Positions 34,151-44,199 of a stretch of 64,000 nucleotides of DNA are shown here, piece by piece; positions within the stretch are counted from its first letter, which is position 1, and each line of letters starts with the position of its first letter. The DNA is from Brasenia schreberi. Lineage: Eukaryota > Streptophyta > Magnoliopsida > Nymphaeales > Cabombaceae. The stretch spans positions 7,285,001 to 7,349,000 of the forward strand of contig JAYKKT010000059.1 of assembly GCA_036023115.1 (NCBI GenBank), read 5' to 3'. Both the position numbers and the translations under genes were made by a program. The notes below the pieces were generated by a model. The model had not been told where the DNA came from. It worked only from the letters and a program-made list of their open reading frames with translations, and made no database searches.

Positions 34151-36908
34151 ATAAGTATACTTGCTCTCAATTCCTCGGGCATCTTTTGGTTTTTCCATAT
34201 TTCATTAAATAGTCTTGTGAGCCAAGTGATTCCTATTTCTCCTAGTATTTTCCAAGCTTCTATAGAAATATTATCTGGTCCTACCGATTTACCACCCTTC
34301 ATATGTTTAAGAGCCTCTTTGACTTCATTCTTTTGAATACGTCGGAAGAAATTGTGGTTTATATACTTCTCCTAAGCTAATACTAACATCTTTATTTTCA
34401 TTAAAAAACTTATAAAAATAGTTTTTCCATCTATTTCTTATATCATCATTTGCCACTAAAATTTTTTCATCCTTGTCCTTGGTGCATCTAACATAATTTC
34501 TAACATAATTAAGATCTTTAGTTTTCTTATCTCTAGCCCTAGCTATCCTAGAAATATCTCTTTTACCCTCTTTTGAGTTGAGATTTTTATATAAATCCTC
34601 CCAAATTTTAGCTTTTCCTTCACTCACAGCCTTTTTTGCTTTCTTATAAGCCTCTAAAGTTTCACTAGTTTTCTTAGCATAATGTAATTTGTAACATGCC
34701 CTCTTTGCCTTGATTTTATTTTACACTACTTCACTCTACCACCAAGCTTTTTTTGTGCCGGTACACCTCCCTTAGATACACCTAACACATCTTTCGCCAC
34801 TTTCCTAATATGTATAGCCATCTTGGTCCACTTATCACAGGGTGTACCAATATAATTCCAAACATCTTCTTGAAGGACTTTCTGTTTAAATATATCTTCT
34901 TTCTTGCTTTTGAGGTTCCACCATTTAGTTCGAATAGCTCGATGCACTCTTTTCTTCTTTGTCCAATTTTTTATTTATAAATCCATAACTAAAAGTCGAT
35001 ATTGGGTGGTTAAGCTTTCTCCTGGAATTACCTTGCAATCTTTACAACGCTCTATCTTTTTTTCTACAAATAAAGTAATCAATTTGTGTTTGTGACAAGC
35101 CACTTTTATAAGTAATTAAAGGTTCATCTCGTTTTTTGAAGATTATATTGACTATAAAGAGATCAAATGCCATAGCAACATTTAAAATCTCCCAACCTTC
35201 CTCATTTATATCCCCAAAACCAAAGTTTTCATGAATACCTTGATATCCTAATGCCTCTTTACCGACATGTCCATTTAAGTCTCCTCCTAAACGAATCATC
35301 TCCCTTTGTGGAATCTTTTGAATCACCTTATCTAACTCTTCTCAAAAAGCTGTCTTTATACTATCTTTTAGTCCTACTTGGGGTGCGTAAGCATAAACTA
35401 TATTCAAAACCTCTGCTCCTAACACTAATTTCATCATCATGATTCGGTCACCCTATCGTTTATGTCTACTACACTATCCTTTAAATCTTTATTTATGATA
35501 ATACCAACTCCGTTACGAGCCTTTTCTTTACCTGAGTATCATAATTTAAAACCTGTATCCTCTATCTCTTGTGCTTTTTCTCCAACCCATTTTGTCTCTT
35601 GTAAATATAGAATATGAATATTTCTTTGAATCATAGTATCTACTACCTCCATTAGCTTATCGGATAATGTTCCGATGTTCCAAGAACCAATACGAATCTT
35701 ATTATCTAGGATTAGCTTTCTTACCCTCCGCATCCGTCTATAATCAAAATGTGAAGACCCTCTCTGTAAATTATTCACTACATTCAGGCGGCAATGTAGC
35801 GGGACTAACTTCTTTATCCACACCCGTCCATGATGTGGGAACCCTCTTTGCAATTGATTTACTACATTCGGGCGAAAATGTATTGACCCTTGCTTACTTA
35901 TTACTATATTTGGGCTCTTTAACACGTCGTTAAGTGGGGACGCCCCAAAACAATGCTCATAATTTTTGTAATCCATGTTATAAAATCCGACAAAGCTTTA
36001 CGCTGGTTGTCGGAAGCCTAACACAACCCTCCTCCTTTATCCGGGCTTGGGATCGGCAATGCAAGGGTGATCCCTTACATGGGTGGAGTTGTTCTTTTTC
36101 CCTCGTACTTCAAAATTATTGACTCAACTTTTTCAATCATGATATTCCATATTTTGTAAACTTTATAGAGCATCGGTTCATCTTTATCAACTTCTCTCAT
36201 CTCCTAAATAGGCTTAATAATTCAAGAAAATATGATACCTTATCCCACCATAAATCATTAAGAATAATAGCCTTCACTTCTTCGGCCCTTGATCTTCAAC
36301 CTTGTTACCATGATATAAACCTCCGCTTGGATGAGTAACCATATGAACCAATGATGTCTTGATTGTATTGAATCTTTTATCATCACAATCAAAGAAGCAA
36401 AACGTGCTTCTACAACCTTAAACAACTTTAAACCATAATGTATATTGAATATGGTTGTAATTAAATGGTGATTTATTACAAAATTATCTTTATATAATGT
36501 GTTGCCATATCTTCCATCCATGAATACAATTCATGTGCACAAGGATTATCCTTATCTTCTGATAGCTTACATATACGAGAAACAACCAAATTTAAATTAT
36601 GAGCTACACATGGTGCCCAAAAAATATGTGGATAATCACCTTCCAAACTTAATTATGTACTTATAATTAACTATATTATCATTTATTATTTGTAACATTA
36701 TCTCTTTTACGAACAAATCTTTTAAGTAGCCTGCAATTTTAATTACTCTATATGCATAAATAAACTTTAAAAATATAGGACCGCTAATTTCCTTTGAATA
36801 TCACTCCATCCATAAGAAACAATAGAAATACCATGAAAACTTCTTATTTTCTCATGAAAACTTCTTATGTTCTAAAAGCCTTCAATATTGACTTTTCTTC
36901 TTTAAGAA

Positions 36909-37115
36909 TCATGATTCGCAATTTTTTAGAACTTGGAGGAACATAACCATTCAAATTATAATTAGCTAATAAAGTGACAACTGACAATATCTTTTCAATA
37001 TGAATTTCTTGCTATCATGGTTTGCAATTTTTTAGAACTTGGAGGAACATAACCATTCAAATTACAATTTGCCAACAAAGTAACAAGATCTTTTCAATAT
37101 GAATTTCTTGCTACG
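36909..37115. repeat. ~108-bp tandem duplication inside the hAT relic
   Basis: GCAATTTTTTAGAACTTGGA plus the following ~85 bp occurs at about 36917 and again at about 37024. Both copies end in TTTTCAATATGAATTTCTTG. The copies differ at several bases and one small deletion. Confidence 0.85.
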
Positions 37116-37204
37116 TTAAAAGGAAGTGAACTTGAGAAGAAAAATCTTCAAACCTTTCTATCCATCTCTTCCCTTCCAACTACATTAATTGATTTTTCAA
37201 TTGC

Positions 37205-37471
37205 TCATCTAAAATCTTTATTAAAGTCACTTTGCATTATCTTTCTTTTCTTTTCTGCATCTTCTTTGTATCTACTAAATAATGAAATACTTACTTCTTT
37301 TTTGCTCATTTCATTCTTCTTTTCATAATCCTCTTGCTTATTTAATAATTGTTTTCGCAAAGCCTCATCCACATTGGGGCATACTCTTATACCATGTTTT
37401 GATAATTTCAAAATATGAGCCTTCACTCTAATATAAGACCCTTTAAAACTCATGTTGCAAAATTTACACAT
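37205..37471 (-). pseudogene. BED zinc finger fragment of hAT transposase
   Basis: 88 residues beginning with the CX2C pair of the BED finger, followed by a Lys/Glu-rich linker (KKNEMSKKEVSISLF). A single in-frame stop separates it from the preceding conserved DDAPLWIHV segment. Confidence 0.75.
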
Positions 37472-37599
37472 AAAATGTGTATTACCTCAACCACTTTCAT
37501 ATGATTCTCCCCTTTGCACGTGTATCCATAATGGTGCATCATCACAAGGTATTGAAACTGAAGGAGTTGATGATAGTTTCGAAGAAGGGCATCCTAGTC

Positions 37600-39081
37600 T
37601 GACATCGGCAAGGCAACCCAAGGAGGAATAACGCTGGGCCGTTGGCTGGAGTGGAAGGCAAAGTGCAATGAGGAACCAGAGTCTCAAGTCAGGAGTTTCG
37701 TGACGACTTTGGAATAAAAGTTTCACACTTGATCTAAAGGGGTTGGGCGATTTTAGACTTCAACATGTTGACCATATCCAAAACTTACTTCGACACGTAG
37801 ACCATGTCGAAGTTTCACGACACCGTATCGGTGTTACACCAATGTCGGTGCTGACACTTCACCTCCTAGAGGTGTTTGTGTGATATAGCGAGTGTGAATT
37901 TTTTTAACTGGCCAATGGATTGTGAGGTTCATGCTTTTCCCTGGTCCTGCATGCTAGAAATGGAATTGAATGATGTTTGTACATGGCCATCCCTACTCAG
38001 GACAAGGGGAGCACATGTACACACAGCCACATGAAAATGTCGCCAATCACCCACATAAACATGCATGACATGCAAGCAGATACAACTGTGTCTGAAGTAT
38101 ATTATATACATGTCTAAAGTATCTAATTCTTCTTATAAGTAAATATTTTTCTTGTCATGAACTTAAGTTCACTTATCTAGTTTAGTTGTTTAGCTAATTG
38201 TTCCTTGAGATACTGAGTTTTCTGTTTGGACTGATTATTGGGGAGTCATATATAAGTAGAGAAGATAATGATGCATCGGAAACATTGATATTATTGTTTC
38301 GGTCTGTTGATGCTTTCTTGTTTTAAACTCACCAGCAATCCTATATTTCAACTGGTGTTGTTTTTTTGAATTAGTTTTTGATTTGTATTAGGAAATTCAT
38401 TACCAATCATTTAATATGGACTCGTTTTTCACGGCTATTCATTATCCCGAACATATTGGTGAGTACACAGCCTCAATCAAGAGTTCTGTTGCTCCATAAA
38501 TAGAAAGCAGAGTCTGGTTTGTGGCATTCTGATTAAGTATGAGTCAGTAGAGTTTTATAAAAATGGTGAATGCTTTTCTTTTCTTTTTTTTGGTTAATTG
38601 TGTGTGATTTTTTCCTTATATTTCATGTCATCCTCATCTTAGATTTTGAAGGTAGTAATTCTTCTTCTTTTATATGTTTATCCGTTATTACATTTAATTG
38701 TTGAGCGGTAGAATTACTATGAATAATTTAAAGTTAACATCATGAGGGAGATAAGACATGCCATAGTTTTTCAAAATTTCAATACAAATGATACATAATT
38801 GGACATAACCATAGTTCAGAGAGGATTACGATGATTGGAATATCTCATCAAAGATCTGATGAAACAGGAAACTTCAATGAGGTTCAGTAGGATGGTTATG
38901 ATGTTATTCAAAATAACAGCCAAAATGCTGAGAAATATATGTACGTGCTTCAGTTAAGTTGGGAGTTTCTTATGAATATGTTGCAATCTTTCATTTTCTC
39001 ATTCTAAAATGCCTCAAGGGTGTATAATTTCCTTTTGCTGTCTTATTCATCAATTTAAATTGTTTCTGATATTTATTATAG
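37600..39081. other. Intergenic region upstream of the USP-like gene
   Basis: No coding signal. A Tyr/Cys-rich short frame at 37929-38111 looks random. The last part (38400-39080) is T-rich, intron-like and ends TTTATTATAG, so it may contain a 5' UTR intron of the USP-like gene. Confidence 0.4.
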
Positions 39082-39160
39082 GAAGATTTATCCTAGGTCA
39101 ATGTGATTAAAGAGAAGCTGTGTTTTGCTAATCTCAGCAGCAATCAGGAGAGGGTAAAGG

Positions 39161-40289
39161 ATGGCTCAGTGTGGAATCATCATGGTGGTGGAGGACGTTG
39201 ATGTGGCCCGAACGGCCCTCAAATGGGCAGTTAATAACATCCTCAGGGCTGGAGACCTCATCACACTCCTCTATGTCTTTGAACCCTCTTCCGATTCTGC
39301 TTCAGTGCGTGAACTTCAGAAGAATAAGAGGAGCAAGAGAAGCATTGAGGCAGCTGCACAGATACAGAGGCTTCACAGGCTTAAGGGATTTCAATTGGCT
39401 CTCTCCTTTAAGGATATCTGCGCCAAGAATACTGAGGTTCTTATGATCATAAATCAGATATCTTTCCTTTATTTCATCTCCATGAAGCTTTGCTGGGGTT
39501 TTTGACTGCATCTTCATATTGGCTTAGGTGAAGGTAGAGATTATTGTGACAGAGGGGGATCGCGGTCAGACCCTTACATCTCTGGTGGAAAGAACAGGAG
39601 CCTCTACCATTATACTAGGACTTCATGAGAATAGCTTTCTTTACAAGTAATTCCTCTCTCAACATCTGAAAAGTTCTCGATACAGTTTGGTGGATTCTTT
39701 GTGCTCGAATGAGTTGCATCAATGCATGCATGTGTGAGTCCATGCGCTTGATGATGCATTTGGTATATTTGAAAATATATTCATTATTATATCCTAATGA
39801 CTTCTCAACAGATTATGGAATGAATTGGGTCTTCTTTATCCTCCTTTTGATGTTTGTCATTTTCTTTTCCTTCTATTTGGTGTGTGGATTCAGGACAGCC
39901 ATGGTGGACAACTACATAAATAATCTCAAGTGTCGTATTTTTGCAGTAAAGGAACCGCATAATGGTTCTTTATCAACAGCTAATTTCTCACAGATTGAAC
40001 TTATAAGGTGCGGTTAGCTTATGGTTTTAGCAACACAATCCTTTGCCCTTGATTCCTTATTTTCCTGCGATAACTTATGGTTTTAACCTGTTGCCTTCAA
40101 AAATTCCTATTTAGAATATCCCAAAATGCTAAATGGACCATGTTAATTACATTTTTTGGTATTCGAAATTTTGATCTGAGAGGGCTTCTTGATCAGTAAA
40201 CTGTATACTTTGAATGCAGTTTTACAGAGTCGAATAATCCACCATGTACTCTAACGGGCTCTATAAGCTTTTGGAGATTGAAGGAATGA
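39161..40289 (+). CDS. Universal stress protein (USP/UspA-like) family protein, 4 exons
   Basis: Exons 39161-39436, 39528-39646, 39894-40007 and 40220-40289 join in phase to give 192 aa. Exon 1 encodes MAQCGIIMVVEDVDVARTAL and the family segments WAVNNILRAGDLITLLYVF and LKGFQLALSFKDICAKN. Exon 2 gives VEIIVTEGDRGQTLTSLVER and ILGLHENSFLYK. Exon 3 gives MVDNYINNLKCRIFAVKEP and FSQIELI. USPs are small alpha/beta nucleotide-binding-fold proteins tied to stress responses. The G-2X-G-9X-G(S/T) ATP motif is not present in full, so this one may not bind ATP. If the last donor (AAG|GTGCGG) is not used, translation ends at 40017 with 172 aa. A 5' UTR exon probably starts at 39082. The biological role is inferred from the family only. 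Confidence 0.8.
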
Positions 40290-40797
40290 TGAAGAAGATG
40301 GGCTTGCAGGATTATTATGTAAAGTTTTCCGATACACATCAATAAAATATGTAAGTAAAAGATGAGATAGTTGAACAGTTTATAGACATTTCTGTTTGGT
40401 TTGTTTATAAACCCATTCAAACAATTTGCTTCAATGTTGAGGAGTTCAGGATTAGTGTGGTGGATATATAAAACATGGCACTTCCTATCAGATTCTCTTT
40501 TATTACAGCAAGGGTGATAATTCGTGGTTCGAACTTGGAATCTGCACTCTCACAAGGGATCCCTAATGTTGCGTAATTAAATTTTGGATGTAAAGTCCCT
40601 CTCCACCAACAAAACTAGAAGCAAGCCTTTTTTTCACACTTAAGTGGGTGAAGCTACATTGTGGTTGGTTACTTTTTGTCATTTCTTCAGTCGTACCAGC
40701 ATTAATCCGATGGAGTTGGAACATATTTTATTGTTTCCTTCCAAACTTCTTGCAGCCTTGTAGATGTAGTTCCTCTAATAAAAGGTTGGAAATGAAT

Positions 40798-40800
<3 letters not shown>

Positions 40801-40854
<54 letters not shown>
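40801..40854. repeat. (GA)n microsatellite
   Basis: About 27 uninterrupted GA units, about 510 bp downstream of the stop codon of the USP-like gene. Confidence 0.98.
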
Positions 40855-40856
<2 letters not shown>

Positions 40857-40965
40857 TTGAACATATCCTGTGTTTAGTCTGTTGCATTACTGTTCTATGT
40901 TGAATGGTTAATCCATGAACCGGTTCTTGGGCAAATCTGCTGAATTGGCTGATATTTTTATTGAA

Positions 40966-41030
40966 GACCAAAACCACGCCTTATCCCACACTAAGTGGGT
41001 TTGCTACATAGATTCTTTCTTCTTAGTTGC
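40966..41030 (-). mobile_element. Possible RTE/SINE 3'-end remnant
   Basis: CCTTATCCCACACTAAGTGG followed by GTTTGCTACATAGATTCTTT resembles the shared 3' end of plant RTE LINEs and their partner SINEs (compare 49917-49962). Only about 65 bp is recognisable. Confidence 0.4.
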
Positions 41031-42290
41031 CATTGAGCTTGATCTTGTGTCAATCAGTTGATATTATGACTATCACAAATAAAGCTTGAAGCCATAACTC
41101 CGTAAAAACACTACTGGTGAAAAGATAAAAGCTGACATAATTGCTGAGGCTTTTTGCAACGTAGGACCAGTCTACCAGCTGCAACTGTAGGTCAGGGAAG
41201 AGGAAACAAGAAGCCTACGGACAAATATTCTTAATGTCCTTGATCAAATTGCCCTGTAGTAGCTGAGTTAATAAAGAAACACTGGATTTTAAGTCCTGAC
41301 AGGGTTTATAGCCAACAGGTGATGCGTTTATCTTTCTTAGGCTGAGTCTGTTTCTGCATCAAGTTTCGCTTCTTGCATTTACTCTACAAATTGTGCAGTC
41401 TAGTTTTCTGAAGGGTTGAAGGTGTTGTGTTGGAGAAATAAATGGAAATGGTGGTGGTGTGTGCCCAATTGCTTGAAGAAGGAAGTGAAAAGGGAAGAGG
41501 AGGCAATTTCAGGCACAACACAGAACCCAACACGAACTACCACCCAAAGTGATGCAAAAGAACAGGTTGCTCTTGAGTTTGTCTGATTTTACATGAACAC
41601 AAAATGACACCACGCAACACAAAATTGTTGGCAATTCCAGACCATAAAGATTTCCCGACGCAAACACCTAAGAGCCTGTGTTCGTTCCACTCAATCTGAT
41701 GTAAAGATCAGATTGTGTGGGTGTGTGAACATACACATATACTGGTAGGAAGAAGCTTTATGTTCAATCTTCCGGTTTTGTTTTCCAAGAACCAGGGACT
41801 GAGCCAGTTTCGGTTTGTCTTGAAACATTCGGAAACGGAAAAACATTAAAAAATTGAAATTTTGGAAATTTTTTTTTGGTTCTACAACCAAACACGGTGG
41901 TCCTATTTTTGTGTCTGGTTTCACCAGTTCCAGTCGATCCGTAGCTCGGTCCAGTTTTGGTTGGAGGCCTACCGGCCATAAAGATTGTATCATCTGTCGA
42001 TGGCGACAGCCGTTTGGATTAAGTCCTAGCAGTGCCATTTGATTGCATCCAGACGGTTAGCATTTCAGCTGATCCTAACCATCCAAAGCGAACTTCTCAA
42101 TGGCTAGGATGGTGAAGGATAACAACCACCATATGATAGATCTTTGGTGATTAAATATGATGGATGCTTAACAAGGTTCCAAAATAGCGTTCCATGTGAG
42201 GAGGGAGGGCATTTCACACTGCATTTGGATTGTGAACAAATATATTAAGCTTCACAATTCAAATGAAAGCTGACTGTATCCCTGGATTAT
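41031..42290. other. Intergenic stretch with a GGTTC-type repeat
   Basis: No gene recognised. 41765-42050 is made of CCGGTTTTG, GGTTTCACCAGTTCCAGTC and similar words, close in style to 50690-50950. This suggests related non-autonomous DNA-transposon relics. Confidence 0.4.
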
Positions 42291-42308
42291 TGTGCAGATC
42301 TTTATTTT

Positions 42309-42468
42309 ATTTATTTAAAACAATTTTTTGGTTACAAGAGGAAGCCCAAGACTAAAAACCCACACCCACACATACCCACACATGCACTCTCAGAGATTCG
42401 AACTCCCCACCAGCAACAAAGGCGCTAGAGTGTCCTGGTGTTGAGCTAACGATCTGGGTGGTGTGCAT
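42309..42468 (-). mobile_element. tRNA-derived SINE with target-site duplication
   Basis: On the minus strand an A box-like TAGCTCAACACCAGG is followed about 40 bp on by a B box-like GAGTTCGAATCTC, as in an RNA polymerase III promoter. The tail is A-rich (CAAAAAATTGTTTTAAATAA). The element is flanked by the direct repeats GCAGATCTTTATTTT (42294-42308) and GCATATCTTTATTTT (42465-42479), 14 of 15 matching. The structure fits a short tRNA-derived SINE. Confidence 0.65.
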
Positions 42469-42859
42469 ATCTTTATTTTGTATACTTGGCACCAACCTGT
42501 CAAAAATTTTCTCATTTAAAAAGATCATTCAAAAGAACGGCTACCAATCTCTGAACACCCAGTCGCTTAATCATCAAAAACTCTCTTAGCATTAACCCAG
42601 TTATAACTACACTCAGAAAAGTAACAAACTAGAAAATTACAGAAAAGAATATTTTCTTTCAATATGAGAAAGTGCTTGTACATGGAATTCTTTTCTTTAT
42701 TAAACCTGCGGTTTAGTGTGGCTTCTAGGAATCGCCATCTCATGGTAATAGCTACCGTCATTAGTAGTCGCGTGATCAAGAGTTCCTTCATATGGCTTAA
42801 GTGAATCGTTAGTCAATTCTTTACGAAGTCGATGACTTAATGAATGGGGACAGCTGAGT

Positions 42860-43137
42860 TTATATATATATAGAGAGGGATTCTTAGCTGCATGATGTTA
42901 GATGCATAATCTTACAAAAACATTTTCACCGTTTCACAAACATTTTCACCGTTTGGAGATTTGAATGAAATGTACTCTTATATCTTTATACTTTGTATTT
43001 GCATTAAAGGTAAAGTTATTCAAATCTTCACTATCGATTTCAAAGATGAAATGGTGAAGATATTTGTATAATATCATATAACAAAATACATTGTGCAGTG
43101 AAGACTCACTCTCTCTCTCTTTATAGATATATATAAA
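42860..43137. mobile_element. Hairpin (MITE-like) element H4 with microsatellite ends
   Basis: It begins TATATATATAGAGAGGGATT and ends with (TC)n followed by TTATAGATATATATA, so the two ends are roughly inverted microsatellites. Inside, TTTTCACCGTTTGGAGATTTGAAT near 42940 pairs with ATTCAAATCTTCACTATCG ... GAAATGGTGAAGATATTTG near 43018-43068. A CATTTTCACCGTTT word is directly repeated at 42922-42955. Confidence 0.6.
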
Positions 43138-43274
43138 ATGTTATTTCATCATTATTTTTTGATGGTATGAGTATAATTTTGGAGATTGTATAAATATTTG
43201 AAAAATAAAAAAATAACTTTATTACATTTATACCACAGAAATGAACATCATCGGTAGTAGACAGGATCCCGTCA

Positions 43275-43302
43275 CTATATATATATATATATATATATAT
43301 AA
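43275..43302. repeat. (TA)n microsatellite
   Basis: An uninterrupted TA run between a unique segment and the upstream region of the CML pseudogene. Confidence 0.95.
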
Positions 43303-43478
43303 TAGATTTTATATATATACACATATTGCATTGTAGTGATCCAACCAACGATAACCACGTTATGGCGTTCTTTATTTTCCTTTATCTAAGTACGTTTCTA
43401 ACGAAACTTCCACGAACTTGCACCAACTCAATCCATGACAAGCTCCTTTAATACCACCCTTTCTCTTCCCTTACTCCA

Positions 43479-43485
43479 TATAAAT
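43479..43485 (+). promoter_or_regulatory. Candidate TATA box of the CML locus
   Basis: TATAAAT lies 50 bp before the ATG at 43529, in a pyrimidine-rich setting (CTTTCTCTTCCCTTACTCC just upstream). The placement suits a short 5' leader. Its survival says nothing about present activity. Confidence 0.4.
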
Positions 43486-43528
43486 CCAAATTCCCATTTT
43501 TCCAGCCCCAGAGAAAACTTTCCTGGCC

Positions 43529-44188
43529 ATGAAGTTTAGTGATCTCAAGCACACTGCCGGGAGGGCCAATTCCTCATCCAAATCGAGATCTATCACCTTC
43601 TGCTCTTCCACTCCAACAGGGTCGTCTGCGAAGGGAACCAAGAAACAGAAGAGTGTCTTGCCCTCTGCGAGACGGCTTAGTCTTCGGATGCAGAAACCAT
43701 AATCTACGAAGGAGATCATATATATAGAGTCGTAGCCTTCGAGCAGTGGGTACTTCTCGGCCGAGGTACAATGGGAAGCAGACAGAGTATTCCAGTTCTT
43801 TAATAAGGATGGAGTGGGGCAAATCTCTTGTTATGAGTTCGAATCGGTTTTGAGAAGGCTAGGTGAGCTGTCGAGCGACGAGGAAGTGACAAGAATGGTG
43901 AGCGCTGCAGACATCAATGGTGATGGGTTCATCAGCTTGGAGGAGTTGGAGAGGCTGAGCTCGGTGCCGCAGACTCCGGACGCTGGATCACACTTGATTG
44001 ATGCGTTCAATGTATTCGACACAGACCGAGATGGAAAGATATCGGTTTACGAGCTGCGTCGAGTCTTTGTGTGTCTTGGTGACGAGGAATGAACGTTGGA
44101 GGAGTGCCTGAGGATGATAAAGGGGGTTGACAGGGACGGTGATGGCTGCGTTAGTTTTGAAGATTTCGTTGCCATGATGACTGCATAA
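43529..44188 (+). pseudogene. Calmodulin-like (CML) EF-hand protein gene with three in-frame stops
   Basis: One continuous frame of 220 codons without introns, from ATG 43529 (MKFSDLKHTAGRANSSSKSR) to TAA 44186. It holds four EF-hands: a degenerate first loop (NKDGVGQISCYE, lacking Asp at positions 1 and 5), two canonical loops (DINGDGFISLEE and DTDRDGKISVYE) and a near-canonical fourth (DRDGDGCVSFED). The frame is cut by TAA at 43700, TAG at 43733 and TGA at 44090; the last lies between EF3 and EF4. There are no frameshifts. CMLs are Ca2+ sensors that bind target proteins. Here a full-length product is not expected unless the stops are assembly errors or are bypassed. The N-terminal Ser/Lys-rich extension is typical of plant CMLs. 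Confidence 0.82.
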
Positions 44189-44199
44189 AGGGGCCATGG

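Larger units (their letters stand above)
27530..36083 (-). mobile_element. RTE LINE, nearly full length, split by a Copia element
   Basis: LINE sequence occupies 27530-28616 and 34151-36083 and is contiguous once the Copia insertion is removed. The right end matches the 5' end of the LINE at 55519 (GTAAGGGATCACCCTTGCAT on the minus strand versus GTAAGAGATCACACTTGCAT). The left end lacks the last ~270 bp and the (TTG)n tail. The frame 28298-27528 retains RT motifs (GLHQGSTLS, FADD). The 35976-35042 segment holds pieces of the endonuclease domain (QETKW, GGDLNGHVG). Stops and frameshifts break the open frame. Confidence 0.88.
36130..37600 (-). mobile_element. hAT-family transposase relic
   Basis: Reading minus-strand, 37560-37205 encodes a BED-type zinc finger: APLWIHVQRGE, then a stop, then CKFCNMSFKGSYIRVKAHIL with a downstream H and C (SKHGIRVC). 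Further on, near 36560-36630, FWAPCVAHNLNLVV matches the central region of plant hAT transposases. The 36521-36258 frame has VEARFASLIVMI, also typical. Frames are broken and no terminal inverted repeats were found. It directly abuts the 5' end of the interrupted LINE. Confidence 0.75.

Noticed and set aside
43690..43770. A small intron that would remove the first two stops of the CML gene
   Set aside because: No suitable GT donor and AG acceptor pair was found that removes both stops and keeps phase. The frame is already continuous, so point stops are the simpler reading.
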